From contig JADKJB010000015.1 of assembly GCA_016722525.1 (NCBI GenBank), positions 88,066 through 152,065 of the forward strand: DNA of 64,000 nucleotides, written 5' to 3'. Both the position numbers and the translations under genes were made by a program. The notes below the pieces were generated by a model. That model had not been told where the DNA came from, did no database searches, and saw nothing but the letters and a program-made list of their open reading frames with translations. The stretch is from Bacteroidota bacterium (GTDB taxonomy: Bacteria; Bacteroidota; Bacteroidia; AKYH767-A; OLB10). Below are positions 41,178 to 51,020 of the stretch, in pieces (position 1 is the stretch's first letter; the number at the start of each line of letters is the position of its first letter).

Positions 41178-41300
41178 GGTTTAATGTTATTAATTAAGGA
41201 GTGTAAATCAATAGTTCGTTTCGTTAAATAGACTGAACTATTGTAAAAATACAAAAAAAAGGAATCAACTTAAGTATTTTAAAACTTAATTCCGAACCTG

Positions 41301-41831
41301 TTACAACCTAATCGAAATCACCGGAAACACATCTTTAAAATCATCAGCAAGCATGATACCGGGCATGATGGAGAGGTAACGGTATTTTCTTTTATAGTAT
41401 AAGAATACTGTTGCATCTCTGAAATATTGCCCTTTCGATTCAACCAAATAACCAATTCCCAACCCATTCCAGTTTTTAACCGAACCGTTCAATAAACTGA
41501 AATTTAAAAGGAATTCAGCGTTGAGAAAAGTATTACGAAAGATATTATAATTTTTATCGGCTTCTCTTTCAAAAAAGAAAATGCTTGAAGTGTTAATATT
41601 TACTTCGTAACGGTCTCTGTGATTGACACCTAAATTTATATAAAATACTGGAGCCAGTTCATTCCTGATCAGACTGATTCCGAAACCAGGATAAATTTTG
41701 ATTTTATTCCTTTTAACACTATCAATCCCTTCTGAATTTTTATCTGCAATACCTGCACTATCATTTTGTCCGAAACTGAAATGTATCGCAAACAACAACA
41801 TGAATCCAAAGAGAAATACTAATTTTTTCAT
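41301..41831 (-). CDS. Secreted outer-membrane beta-barrel-like protein
   Basis: 176 residues with a signal peptide (MKKLVFLFGFMLLFAIHFSFG-Q). The mature part alternates hydrophobic and polar residues in short strands (PGFGISLI, FYINLGVN, YEVNINTSSIFFF, NAEFLLNFSLL, ATVFLYYKRKYRYLSIMPGIML, VFPVISIRL) ending in an aromatic/basic-hydrophobic terminus, as in small outer-membrane barrels. It starts 6 bases after the stop of the NfeD-like gene, so the two are one transcription unit. I do not recognise the family. Confidence 0.75.
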   Translation of the reverse strand: MKKLVFLFGFMLLFAIHFSFGQNDSAGIADKNSEGIDSVKRNKIKIYPGFGISLIRNELAPVFYINLGVNHRDRYEVNINTSSIFFFEREADKNYNIFRNTFLNAEFLLNFSLLNGSVKNWNGLGIGYLVESKGQYFRDATVFLYYKRKYRYLSIMPGIMLADDFKDVFPVISIRL

Positions 41832-41836
41832 ATATT

Positions 41837-43176
41837 TTATTTTTCAATTTCTTTAACCCACAAAATCAATCCATCGAAACGAGTTACAATAATTTCTTTT
41901 CCTGATTCAATAAATCCTGACTCGGCATTGGCGGAATAACTTTGATTCTCAATTACTATTTTACCGGATGGTCTTAGGAAAGATTGTGTAATTCCTTCGG
42001 CACCTACTAATGGCGACAAAGTAACATCGCTCGAATTATAACCATCACTCGCACTCATGGTTTCCTGAAGCACCATTCGGCCAAATCTGTTTGTTTTTAA
42101 TAACTTTTTACCCAGGAAGTATGAAAGTACAATTGCACCAAACATAGAAATCATTACTATTGCAAATGACTCAACAATCACTTTTTGTGGTATGCCATCA
42201 AAATTCAATCCATCGTTTCCAATCATGCTAAAAGCAAAGGAAGTCACTAACAAAGTAATTCCGGCGATACCTGCAATACCAAAACCGGGAAGTACAAGAA
42301 TTTCAACAGAGAGTAAAACAAAACCGATTATTGCCATTAAGATTTCCCAGTTTGCTGCCAAACCTTCCAGGTAAAGTGGAGCGAAATACAAAACTGCCGC
42401 AACAAATGCTGTAAGTAAAGGAAAGCCTATTCCGGGAGTTTGCAATTCAAAATATATACCTCCCAGTAATAGGAGCAGTAAAATGCCACTAACGGCAGGA
42501 TTGATCAACAAGGAGATGATCTTTTCTATAAATGTGGGAACATACGTTTTAATCTCATAATTATCGATCTTTTCCAGTTTGAGGACTTCTTCAATACTTT
42601 CAGCTTGTCCTTCACAATAACCGTTTTTGATGGCTTCAGAAGTAGTAAAAGTGAGCACTTTCCCTGAATCGTTCACTCCAGGTATATAAGTTCGGGGATC
42701 TACCATAGCTTCCGCTATTTTAGGGTCTCGTCCCCTTTTCTCAGCAGTTGCCCGCAGCATAGACCTCATGTAAGATTGATATTTATCAGGTAAAGCCTGA
42801 GCCGTTTGATCAACAACGGTAGCAGCTCCAATACTTGATCCACTTCTCATATAAATGCGGTTGCAAGCTATTGAAATCAGGGCACCAGCCGATGCTGCAT
42901 TATTATCGATGAATGAAATAACCGGTATGGGCAAATTCAACAACCGGGTCCGGATACTATCTGCAGCATCTAACATCCCACCATAAGTGTTCATATGTAA
43001 AATCACCACATCTGCTCCCAACTTTTGTGCTTCATTCAAAGCGGTCCCCATTTTCGCGCTATTCCGGGTCCAATTTCCTCTCTGACATCAATTTTATAAA
43101 CCAGTTTCAGTGAATCGCTTGCATATAACTGAGACGTGCATACCAAAAACCCTAAAATGCACGTTAATAACTGCAT
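41837..43176 (-). CDS. NfeD-family membrane serine protease (ClpP-class), one frame break
   Basis: I start at ATG 43176 (signal peptide MQLLTCILGFLVCTSQLYA). A one-base shift near 43050 (CGAAAATGG) joins 'VYKIDVREEIGPGIARK' to 'MGTALNEAQKLGADVVILHMNTYGGMLDAADSI'. The catalytic serine lies in 'IDNNAASAGALISIACNRIYM', with a downstream basic partner region. After about residue 210 there are four membrane helices (SGILLLLLLGGIYFEL; LTAFVAAVLYFAPL; EILMAIIGFVLLSVEIL; IAGITLLVTSFAFSMI) and a cytoplasmic or periplasmic OB-fold NfeD domain (SPLVGAEGITQSFLRPSGKIVIENQSYSANAESGFIESGKEIIVTRFDGLILWV). Such proteases act on stomatin-type partners. Confidence 0.9.
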
Positions 43177-43318
43177 CTTACTGATTCTCAGAATACATGA
43201 GAATAGAATGGAAGCACTACGCTTATTGTTAATTTCTTTGTTGATAATCATTTGAGTTCTTGAAACTATTGCTGTGCGTTAAAATCTATAATTGTGTAAA
43301 ATTAAGATACCTCCCGAA

Positions 43319-44365
43319 ATGATTCACCGATTAACACTTTTATTGTTTTTTAGTACCTCACTCCTTCTAACACAAACCTTGCACACAAGTGGTTCCGGCT
43401 TTGCAATGTCTGATTCTGTAAGAGTTAGGTGGATTGAAGGTAAGAAATTCATTCTGCATAAAGTTGAATTGAAGCAAACATGGAGCCTTCTGGCAAAAAA
43501 ATATAATTGTTCCATTAAAGAGCTCAAAGAAGCAAATGTAGGTGTTGAAGAATTAAAAACTGGCCAAATAATCAACGTGCCGGTAATAACTTCTTCCGAT
43601 CCTCATGCAGGATCAGGGACTAAAGTTACTCAAAAAAAGACGGAAATATCTGAACCTGTTAAAACCTCAGTGGCTCCGGCTAAAAATTCATCAAAAGATA
43701 AAACTGCGGTTTATCATATCGTTAAACACGGTGAAACATTGTATAGCATTTCCAAAATGTACAATCAAACTGTTGACGAAATTAAATCGCTGAACAAACT
43801 GACTAATAATGCAGTAAAAGATGGTCAAAAACTAATAGTGCAATTGACCAAAGAAAATGGAAATGGGCCTTCTGCACTTCCTGTTACAGCTACCCCATTT
43901 AAGACTGAAACTAAAAAAACAGAAAGCGTTGTACCGGAAACTCAAACAGCAAAAACAACTGCTGTTACCTCCAATCCTGCCAAGGAAGAAACAAAGTCGG
44001 CTCCTGCAGTATTAGCAGCCAATAATTTTGAACGTGCCACTAAAACTATCTCCCCGATAAAAAAAGCAAATGGTGGAAAAACTTTAATGCAGGTGAATGA
44101 AACCGGTGTAGCCACATGGATACTTGATGGTCAAATTAACCAGGATAAATATTACGGTTTGCACAGAAATGCTCCTATTGGAACAATCATTAAAGTTACG
44201 AATCGCATGAACAATCAGTTCGTTTATGTTAAAATTGTTGGCGTATTACCTGATACAGGTGATAATGATAATGTCATTATTAAAGTCTCTCAAGCAGTTT
44301 CCACTAAACTCAATGCCCTCGATGCACTTTTTCAAGTGGAATTGAGTTATGGGGTCATGCAATAG
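43319..44365 (+). CDS. LysM-LysM-RlpA-like (double-psi beta-barrel) secreted protein
   Basis: 348 residues from ATG 43319, with signal peptide MIHRLTLLLFFSTSLLLTQT. Two LysM peptidoglycan-binding modules: residues about 45-93 (KVELKQTWSLLAKKYNCSIKELKEANV) and 135-180 (HIVKHGETLYSISKMYNQTVDEIKSLNKL). A Thr/Lys-rich linker leads to a C-terminal domain (about 255-345) 'GVATWI ... YYGLHRNAPIGTIIKVTNRMNNQFVYVKIVGVLPDTGDNDNVIIKVSQAV', matching RlpA-like double-psi barrels. It is expected in the periplasm on peptidoglycan, as a cell-wall factor; RlpA relatives in other bacteria cleave naked glycans. Confidence 0.9.
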   Translation: MIHRLTLLLFFSTSLLLTQTLHTSGSGFAMSDSVRVRWIEGKKFILHKVELKQTWSLLAKKYNCSIKELKEANVGVEELKTGQIINVPVITSSDPHAGSGTKVTQKKTEISEPVKTSVAPAKNSSKDKTAVYHIVKHGETLYSISKMYNQTVDEIKSLNKLTNNAVKDGQKLIVQLTKENGNGPSALPVTATPFKTETKKTESVVPETQTAKTTAVTSNPAKEETKSAPAVLAANNFERATKTISPIKKANGGKTLMQVNETGVATWILDGQINQDKYYGLHRNAPIGTIIKVTNRMNNQFVYVKIVGVLPDTGDNDNVIIKVSQAVSTKLNALDALFQVELSYGVMQ

Positions 44366-44514
44366 ACCGGTTATTTAACTCTTAATTTTAAATTTTTAAT
44401 TTAGGGATCCGGGTTCATGCAGGTATTTTTTGTACTTTTTATTTCAATAACCCAAGATTCAGTGTGAATCGAAATCTTAAAAATCAATGCAGTTGAAGCG
44501 GCATTTTAGATTTC

Positions 44515-45714
44515 CTAAGACCGTGCCTTTAAACTTCTTGCCACGTACAAGCACAACAAGCTTGATACAATAGCCAGATACCCTATTTTCTCATAATTTA
44601 CTAAAGCTCCCGATGCGGAACGATATATTACTATTCCGCTAATAAATGAAGCCAGACCGGCCGACAACTGTTGAACAGCGGTATTTAAGCTCATAAAACT
44701 GCCACGGTTATCCGGTTCAACAGCTGCTGAAATCATAGTTGTTGCCGGTATTGACCGTCCCCCCATAGTAATAAAAAATAATGTCGTTACGACTAATGCT
44801 ACTGGCAATTCAACTGCTTTCAGATTAGTCAGAAAAAAAATCGGGATTAATGAAATAAAAATAAAAATTTTGAAGACACGTAACTTGCCATAACGATCGG
44901 ATAGCTTTCCAATTAATGGCATGGAAACAATGCTTGCTAACCCCCCGGTTAAATAAATATATGGCAATTCTGCTTCCGTAAATCCAATATTCGAAACCAT
45001 AAAAGGGCTGATATATGGTATGACCGAAAATTGCCCCATCATCAGTAACATCATTAACAAAAGTGCAATGAGGTGATTTTTGTCGATTAATAACCCCTTC
45101 ACCATTTGGATAGGTGGAATAGCTCGTTTAGTGACATTCATATGCCCAATCATTGATGGAATAAAACGATACACAAATCCTAAAATCAAAATTCCGGTAA
45201 ATCCCAGAAAAGAAAATGGAGCATGCCATGAAGACAAATTTTATAAAAACAATCCGACAGGAACACCAAAAACAGTAGCTACCGAAAAAGCCATCATCAC
45301 CAATCCCATGGCAGCTGCTCGCCTCTCAAAAGGAATAATATCACCTACAATACTTAATACCAACGTTCCAATGATCCCACCGAAAGCACCTGTGAGCATC
45401 CTTGCTATAAGTAAAAAATGGTAATCAGGAGAAAGCCCACATGCGAAAGTACCCAGCGTAAATCCGAGGTAACAAACTAACAATGCCTTACGTCTATCAA
45501 AACGATCTATAAAAAATGCACCCACAAATCCAAATATTCCTGCTGAGAACGTATAGGAAGCCACTATAAAACCAAACTGTTGAGGATCGATTGCGAACAA
45601 TCGCATTAATTGCGGTCCTAAGGGCATTACTATCATAAAATCCACAATGTGTGTGAATTGAATAGCTGCCAAAATAATTAGAATGGTTTTTTCTTTGGAA
45701 AGTTTAAACATCAA
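44515..45714 (-). CDS. MFS transporter with an in-frame stop
   Basis: Twelve-helix MFS protein of about 399 residues. N half: 'IQFTHIVDFMIVMPLGPQLMRLF', 'FSAGIFGFVGAFFIDRFDRRKALL' (motif A between helices 2 and 3), 'ARMLTGAFGGIIGTLVLSIVGDIIP'. C half: 'LIGKLSDRYGKLRVFKIFIF' (second motif A). A TAA at 45243-45241 falls in the same frame at 'GVPVGLFL-stop-NLSSWHAPF', where relatives have Ala or Ser; no indel is required. This is either a nonsense mutation or a base error. Likely an inner-membrane drug/metabolite exporter of the DHA1 type. Confidence 0.88.
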
Positions 45715-45808
45715 AATTGCTTGCTGAAGTAAGGAGTCATAATAAATCTGTTATTAGAATGAATGGAGAAAATCAGATTTCAAAATAATATTTTAAGCGT
45801 CTATTAAA

Positions 45809-45844
45809 AGGAAAACCTAACCATTGATTTGGTTAGGTTTTCCT
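45809..45844. terminator. Bidirectional hairpin terminator
   Basis: AGGAAAACCTAACC (45809-45822) pairs perfectly with GGTTAGGTTTTCCT (45831-45844). It sits between the OsmC gene's stop and the MFS start. Confidence 0.85.
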
Positions 45845-45872
45845 GAAAACACCATAAAAAAATTGCTTTAAA

Positions 45873-46286
45873 TTATGCGTTTAATGATGATTCAAGAGTA
45901 ATCTTTGTATTTAGCAATTTCGATACAGGGCAATTTAATTTAGCGTCTTCAGCACATTTCGCAAACTCTTCGGGTGTAATTTTATCGATAGTTGCCTTCA
46001 GGTTCAGATGAGAATGAATAATGGAGCCATCCACTAAATCAATGGTACAGGTGGTTTCGATTTTGGAGGGTTCAAAACCGGCAGCGCCTAAAATAAAACT
46101 AAGTTTCATACTGAAGCATTCGGCATGAGCAGCCGCAATAAGCTCTTCAGGATTAGTACCAATTCCTTCTTCAAAGCGGGAGCCAAAGGAATATTGTGAC
46201 GAGTTCAAAACACCCGATTGCGTAGTTAAATTACCTTTTCCTGTTTTGCCAGGACCCGACCAATTGGCAGTTGCGTTTCTTTTCAT
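45873..46286 (-). CDS. OsmC/Ohr-family peroxiredoxin-like hydroperoxide reductase
   Basis: 137 residues. The OsmC pattern is clear: 'RNATANWSGPGKTGKGNLTTQSG', 'YSFGSRFEEGIGTNPEELIAAAHAECFSMKLSFIL' with the first redox Cys in AECFSM, and the second Cys in 'EDAKLNCPVSKLL'. These two cysteines reduce organic hydroperoxides via a disulfide. Cytoplasmic. Preceded by a short leader and followed by a strong terminator, so monocistronic. Length matches the OsmC (rather than longer YhfA) group. Confidence 0.93.
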   Translation of the reverse strand: MKRNATANWSGPGKTGKGNLTTQSGVLNSSQYSFGSRFEEGIGTNPEELIAAAHAECFSMKLSFILGAAGFEPSKIETTCTIDLVDGSIIHSHLNLKATIDKITPEEFAKCAEDAKLNCPVSKLLNTKITLESSLNA

Positions 46287-46441
46287 AGTAAGTGATTTTT
46301 AAAATTTGAGACTGCAAATAGACGAAGAACTGTTCGGAAAGGCAAGTTGTAACCGGAATTTAACCGATTCATTAAATAAATTGAAGGAATAGTACCACCT
46401 AAGGCCAATTTTAGCGTAAATTCGCACCCTCATTATTCATT

Positions 46442-46525
46442 GCCCAGGTGGCGAAATTGGCAGACGCACCACTTTGAGGGGGTGGCGCCGTAACAGGTGT
46501 ACGAGTTCGAATCTCGTTCTGGGCA
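46442..46525 (+). tRNA. tRNA-Leu (anticodon GAG)
   Basis: 84 bases. Acceptor GCCCAGG pairs with TCTGGGC; the D arm contains AAATTGG; anticodon stem CCACT/GGTGG encloses loop TTGAGGG, anticodon GAG; a long variable arm (class II) precedes T arm ACGAG-TTCGAAT-CTCGT; discriminator base A. The 3' CCA is not encoded (ACCC follows). Confidence 0.95.
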
Positions 46526-46692
46526 CCCATGAAGCAGAGATGCTAGCGCATCACGCTTAATGGCACTCTGATGAAGTTTACTTCAAAGCGTGCTAAGGAT
46601 AATATGGCCTTTGCCATTTTATCCAATTATTCAAGAGTCTTCAAAATACAACAGGGCAGCGCCCTGAAGTGTGGCGAAGCCTCTACTTCAGG
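46526..46692 (+). other. Spacer between tRNA-Leu genes with a series of hairpins
   Basis: No coding. It contains GGATAATATGGC (46597-46608) opposite GCCATTTTATCC (46613-46624), TGAAGT..ACTTCA, and GCCCTGAAGT (46661-46670) opposite ACTTCAGGGC (46685-46694). The last hairpin overlaps the first two bases of the second tRNA, so it may matter for 5' processing. Confidence 0.55.
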
Positions 46693-46776
46693 GCGCGAGT
46701 GGCGAAATTGGTAGACGCGCAGGTCTCAGAAGCCTGTGAGGTAAAACTTGTAGGAGTTCGAGTCTCCTCTCGCGCA
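46693..46776 (+). tRNA. tRNA-Leu (anticodon CAG)
   Basis: 84 bases. Acceptor GCGCGAG pairs with CTCGCGC; D arm AAATTGG; anticodon stem CAGGT/GCCTG with loop CTCAGAA, anticodon CAG; long variable arm; T loop TTCGAGT; discriminator A. No encoded CCA. Confidence 0.95.
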
Positions 46777-46784
46777 CATTACAC

Positions 46785-46815
46785 AAAACCTTTGCTACGG
46801 CAGGGGTTTTCACTT
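46785..46815 (+). terminator. Hairpin terminator after the tRNA pair
   Basis: AAAACC (46785-46790) with inner TGC pairs with GGTTTT (46805-46810) and inner GCA, followed by a T-rich stretch. Confidence 0.65.
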
Positions 46816-46855
46816 TTATAGCCTAAGTCAATTCCTGAACCCAATTCCCTAGCTA

Positions 46856-46945
46856 ACCCCACCTACCCCTCACCACTTGCTACTTACATACTTACCACTT
46901 ACCCACTCACCACTTACCCACTTACCCACTCACCACTTACCATCA
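46856..46945. repeat. CCACTTAC/CCACTCAC microsatellite
   Basis: Degenerate 7-10-base units ACTTACCC/ACTCACC fill the stretch just upstream of the exonuclease gene, in the same style as 18160-18250. Confidence 0.85.
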
Positions 46946-47037
46946 CTAACCCTTTTTAAAACCTTTCTTCGATTTTCATCCGAAATTGTTGTTACTTGCA
47001 GTAAATTTGTATACTTTATTTTAATAAATTCTTTGGA

Positions 47038-48359
47038 ATGTTTGCAGTAGTCGACCTGGAAACCACAGGCGGTCATGCCGGAACGGATAAAATCATTGAA
47101 ATAGCAATTTACATCCATGATGGAAATCAGATTGTGGATGAATACTCTTCATTGGTAAATCCCGGTGTGGACATTCCTTATTTTATTTCCAAACTGACCG
47201 GCATCACTGATGATATGGTGTCCTCCGCCCCTTCTTTTAGTGATATTGCCAATGACATTGCCGCGATCCTTTCAAATCATGTTTTTGTTGCCCACAACGT
47301 TATGTTCGATTATCAATTCATCTCATTTGCATTAAAGCAAAACGGATACAATTACGAACGAAAACTACTTTGCACCTGCCGCACCAGCAGAACACTTTTG
47401 CCCGGCTTACCCTCCTATTCACTGGGTAAATTATGTCGCTCCCTATCCATTCCACTTAACGATGCGCATCGTGCAGCAGCCGACGCCAAAGCAACAACGT
47501 ATATTCTTGATCTGTTACTTGCTAAATCGAAAGGTGGCTTGGAGCCTTTTTATAGTCGTCAGCAAAAACTGGAAAATAAATCCAGAATTCCGAATGAGCA
47601 AATCGAAAAACTACCTTCGAAAGCAGGTGTGCTCTATTTTTATGATGAACAGAACACAGTAATTTATGTGGCTCAGGCTAACAACATACGCAAAAAATCA
47701 CTTTCCATTTTGAGTAAAATTGATACAAAAAGATTTTCAGGAATTGCTGCCTTTGCAGTTTCGGTCGACTATGTTGCCACCGGCGGAACACTGCTTGCCG
47801 CCATCCTGGAAATTGAAGCAATCAGAAAATTAAGTCCACGTTATAACAGAGTATTTAAAGCAATTGAATCGCGTTTTAGTATTTATGATAGTTTGAACAA
47901 GAATGGTTACCTGGTTCTCAAGACAGGCATATATCAAAACTCCGAAAAGCCATTAGTGACTTTTAGCAGTGAAAAAGAAGCTAAGGAAAAATTAGCTGCT
48001 ACTTTGTCTGAATTTGAACTGCAATCAGCAAATGAACTCCATACCGCACATGAAAAACTTTTTAGTGAACCTGTCGAAAACTACAATGAAAGAGCCCATT
48101 TAGCCATAGAAGCCATCATAAAACAGCGGAAAAATTACCTCATCACCGACAGAGGGCCGGAAATAATCAGTTATCGATGGTGGTAATAAAAGACGGTGTT
48201 TATGCCGGGTTTTTATATGCAGATCAAAAGTCGCAAGTTTATGCCGATACCGCTGAGCTCCTTGAATTAATTCAACCTTCGGAAGACCATCCTCTGGTAT
48301 TCAAAAGCGTAATCAGACATGTTAGCCAGGCAAAATATCAGAAAATCATTAATTTTTAA
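47038..48359 (+). CDS. DnaQ-like exonuclease fused to degenerate GIY-YIG domain, one frame break
   Basis: Residues 1-165 are a DEDDh 3'-5' exonuclease: 'FAVVDLETTGG' (Asp/Glu of motif I), 'VFVAHNVMFDYQFI' (motif II), 'LNDAHRAAADAKAT' (motif III with His and Asp). Residues 195-275 resemble the UvrC-like GIY-YIG nuclease, but the signature is altered (VLYFYDE ... VIYVAQANNIRKKS instead of GVY ... YVGKA), so nuclease activity there is doubtful. The frame shifts near 48175 and resumes 'MVVIKDGVYAGFLYADQ', ending 48359. About 440 residues, the usual size. Followed after 6 bases by the CtlX-GNAT gene. Confidence 0.88.
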
Positions 48360-48364
48360 GGAGA

Positions 48365-49728
48365 ATGAAACAAACTTCAAGTTCTCTTTTGATGATAAGG
48401 CCATCACACTTTGGGTATAATATAGAAACCGCCAGCACCAACAGTTTTCAAACCGAAACTTCTTATCAGCATCCTGAAAAGGAAGCAATTATCGAATTCA
48501 ATACTGCAATGCATATTTTTCAAAATGCAGGTATCAGGATCATTGATTTTAATGATCGCCCATCAGACCAAACTCCGGATGCGATTTTTCCCAATAATTG
48601 GGTGAGTTTTCATGAAAATGGGAAAGTGATTTTGTACCCTATGGAGGCAGTAAACCGCGAAGAGAAAGAAGACAGGATTTAATTGATAGGTTATCTGAAG
48701 AATATGGCTTTGCTGTGAGTGAAATCATCAACCTTTCGGATTATGAAAAGCATTTGAAGTTTTTGGAAGGAACCGGGAGCATCGTTTTCGACCACCTAAA
48801 CCGAATAGCTTATGTAGCACTTAGTGCGCGTTCACATATCGAACCTTTACAAAAACTGACTGAACTATTAAATTATCAAGCGCATACTTTTCATACCGCT
48901 GATTATGCCGGCAATCCTATATATCACACTAATGTGATGATGTCAGTAGGAAACCACTTCGCAGTGGTTTGCACTTCGAGTATGCCGAATGAAAATGAAA
49001 GAAATGCATTGCTAGCAGGATTAGAAAATAATAGCAAAGAACTGATAGAAATTACCGGACAACAGATGGTTGCTTATGCAGGTAATATGTTAGAAGTTTC
49101 TAATTCCAAAGAAGAACCATTGCTGCTACTTTCAGAAACCGCTATTAAAAGCCTAACTCCAAATCATGTTAAATCACTTGAAAAATATGGTTCGTTAGTG
49201 CCAGTTTCCATTCCGGTCATTGAACGTATTGGAGGCGGCAGTATTCGCTGCATGGTAGCAGAAATTTTCTTGCCTGAGAGTTCAAAATTTACCCGTTTTA
49301 ATATCCTGCAACCTCAATCCAACTCTGATTTCGAAAAGTACTACGGATTAAGATGGAGGGTGCTGCGTGAGCCTTGGAATCAGCCGCAGGGTAGTGAAAG
49401 GGATGACCTAGAGCCTACTTCTATTCATAGAATGGCTGTTGCTGAAAATGGACTGGTAGCCGGAGTAGCACGACTTCATTATTTAAACGAAACGGAGGCA
49501 CAAATTCGATTTATGGCTGTCGCACCTGAATTCCAAGGCAAAGGGGTAGGCAAAATTCTGGTATATGCACTAGAATTGGAAGCAAAAAAATCGGGAAGAA
49601 AAAGAGTCTTTCTTCAGGCTCGTGAAAAGGCCGTACCGTTTTATTTACGTTTAGGGTATTCCATCGTTGAAAAAACTTTTTTGTTGTACGAACAAATCCA
49701 ACATTTTAGCATGGAAAAGGAAGTTTGA
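48365..49728 (+). CDS. CtlX-like amidinohydrolase fused to GNAT acetyltransferase, one frame break
   Basis: N-terminal 290 residues have the pattern of CtlX (guanidino-group-modifying, arginine deiminase fold): 'LLMIRPSHFGYNIETASTN', 'TPDAIFPNNWVSFHENG', 'LEGTGSIVFDHLNRIAYVALSARS', 'YHTNVMMSVGNHFAVV', 'AYAGNMLEV' and the catalytic-Cys end 'GGGSIRCMVAEIFLP'. Residues from about 305 form a GNAT domain ('YYGLRWRVLREPW', 'IRFMAVAPEFQGKGVGKILVYALE', 'FYLRLGYSI'). A one-base shift near 48660 (GAGAAAGAAG) interrupts the first domain. Hydrolysis of a citrulline- or arginine-like substrate plus acetyl-CoA-dependent acetylation in one chain is inferred. About 454 residues. Confidence 0.85.
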
Positions 49729-49754
49729 CACCTCCTTCCATGCCCATCCTTCAC

Positions 49755-49956
49755 TTCGGAGGTACTGCAACAAGGCTCTGCAACGGGCTTCAGCCCCACA
49801 AACCAAATCCACTACCTCCGTCCTTTAGGGCGGAGGTATAGCAACATGGCTCTGCAACGGGCTTCAGCCCCATAAACCAAATCCACTAACTCCGTCCTTC
49901 AGGGCGGAGGTATTGCAACAGGGGCTCTGCTACGGGCTTCAGCCCCAGCAACGGGA
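49755..49956 (+). repeat. REP elements, left array
   Basis: Three copies of GGGCTTCAGCCCC (49785-49797, 49859-49871, 49934-49946) alternate with the palindrome CTCCGTCCTTYAGGGCGGAG (49816-49835, 49890-49909). All face one way, opposite to the array at 50655-51020. Confidence 0.95.
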
Positions 49957-49988
49957 TTATCTTCGAGCGAAACAAAGGCTCAAAATCT

Positions 49989-50410
49989 TTATGTCCTCCT
50001 GGCTAATTTCAAAAACTTATCATATTCTTCTTGAAATGTCATTTTTTATGGTGTTCTTCCTGATTTTGGATGTATCTTCTGAGTTTTTCAATGTCTGATG
50101 GGGAAATTGATTCAACAAAATACTCATCTGCCCAACCAAACTTTGATTTTGTCAAACTTTCATTATTAATCCAGATAGATGACTCTCCCTTAATTAATTG
50201 AAGCAGTTTAGAAATACTTAATTCAGTATTCATGCTGATTAAACAATGGAGATGGTCTTTGTCACCGTTGATTGAATCAATAAAAATGTTCTTAGATGTT
50301 GCATTTTCTTTGATATGATTGATGACTTTATTTTTTATTATAGGAGTGAGATAAGGAAACCTTGATTTTGTTCCCCAAACTGCATGAATCAAAACGTTGA
50401 TATATGACAT
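49989..50410 (-). CDS. REP-associated tyrosine transposase (RAYT, IS200/IS605 TnpA-like), one frame break
   Basis: From ATG 50410: 'SYINVLIHAVWGTKSRFPYLT' start, the HUH motif His53-x-His55 (KDHLHCLIS), 'KGESSIWINN', 'FGWADEYFVESIS' and catalytic Tyr113 (LRRYIQNQEEHH). The frame stops at an A run (CATAAAAAATG, about 50041), but a one-base shift adds 'MTFQEEYDKFLKLARRT', the usual family end, to 49989. About 140 residues. It makes and rejoins single-strand DNA hairpins; here it sits between oppositely oriented REP arrays, its likely substrates. Confidence 0.92.
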
Positions 50411-50654
50411 AGAAAATGGTGTTATGGCTATAAGCCTGATTTGAAAAAATAAGAATAAAAAGCGAATAAAAAAAAATTTGAATCTAAAGTTTAACTTAAT
50501 AAACTATACAAAAGCGGTGTCAAAAAAAGTGATGTTTGAATAAAAGCATCATGAAAATTTTTGCTAAAATATAAAATATTCTTCATTTTCACTTTGGGAT
50601 TAAGTCGTAGCGAAGAGTTTTGTGAATGGAGGTAATCTAATTTTTACAAAAGTA
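50411..50654. other. AT-rich gap upstream of the transposase gene
   Basis: About 240 bases with several A runs and no gene. It probably holds the transposase promoter on the minus strand; no clean consensus match is seen. Confidence 0.4.
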
Positions 50655-51020
50655 ATCCGTTGCTGGGGCTGAAGCCCGTTGTTCTTGGCACTTATTTTAC
50701 TCCGCCCTGAAGGACGGAGTTAGTGGATTTGGTTTTTGAGGCTAAAGGCCGGGGTTTTTTGACTAGCCTTTGACCGCACTGTAGGATTGAGTTAGTGGTT
50801 TTGGTTTGGGCTTGCGCCCTGGTGATCGCAGTTACAGAACAGGGATTTTGCAGATGGATGTAATTGGGCCTTTGCAAAGATAGTCCGTTGCTGGGGCTGA
50901 AGCCCGTTGTTCTTGCGGCTGGTTATACTCCGCCCTGAAGGACGGAGTTAGTGGATTTGGTTGGGGCTTGCGCCATTTTGACTCCGCCCAGTTGGACGGA
51001 GTTAGTGGATTTTGGTTTGA
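50655..51020 (-). repeat. REP elements, right array (inverted)
   Basis: GGGGCTGAAGCCC at 50665-50677 and 50893-50905 and CTCCGCCCTGAAGGACGGAG at 50700-50719 and 50928-50947, with a variant at 50982-51001. Each pair is followed by GTTAGTGGATTT. These are reverse complements of the left-array units. The order of the two palindromes is kept, giving a composite two-hairpin element. Confidence 0.95.

Noticed and set aside
40737..45243. Stop-codon recoding (TAA read as an amino acid)
   Set aside because: TAA is used as the normal terminator of many intact genes here, so a general reassignment is excluded.
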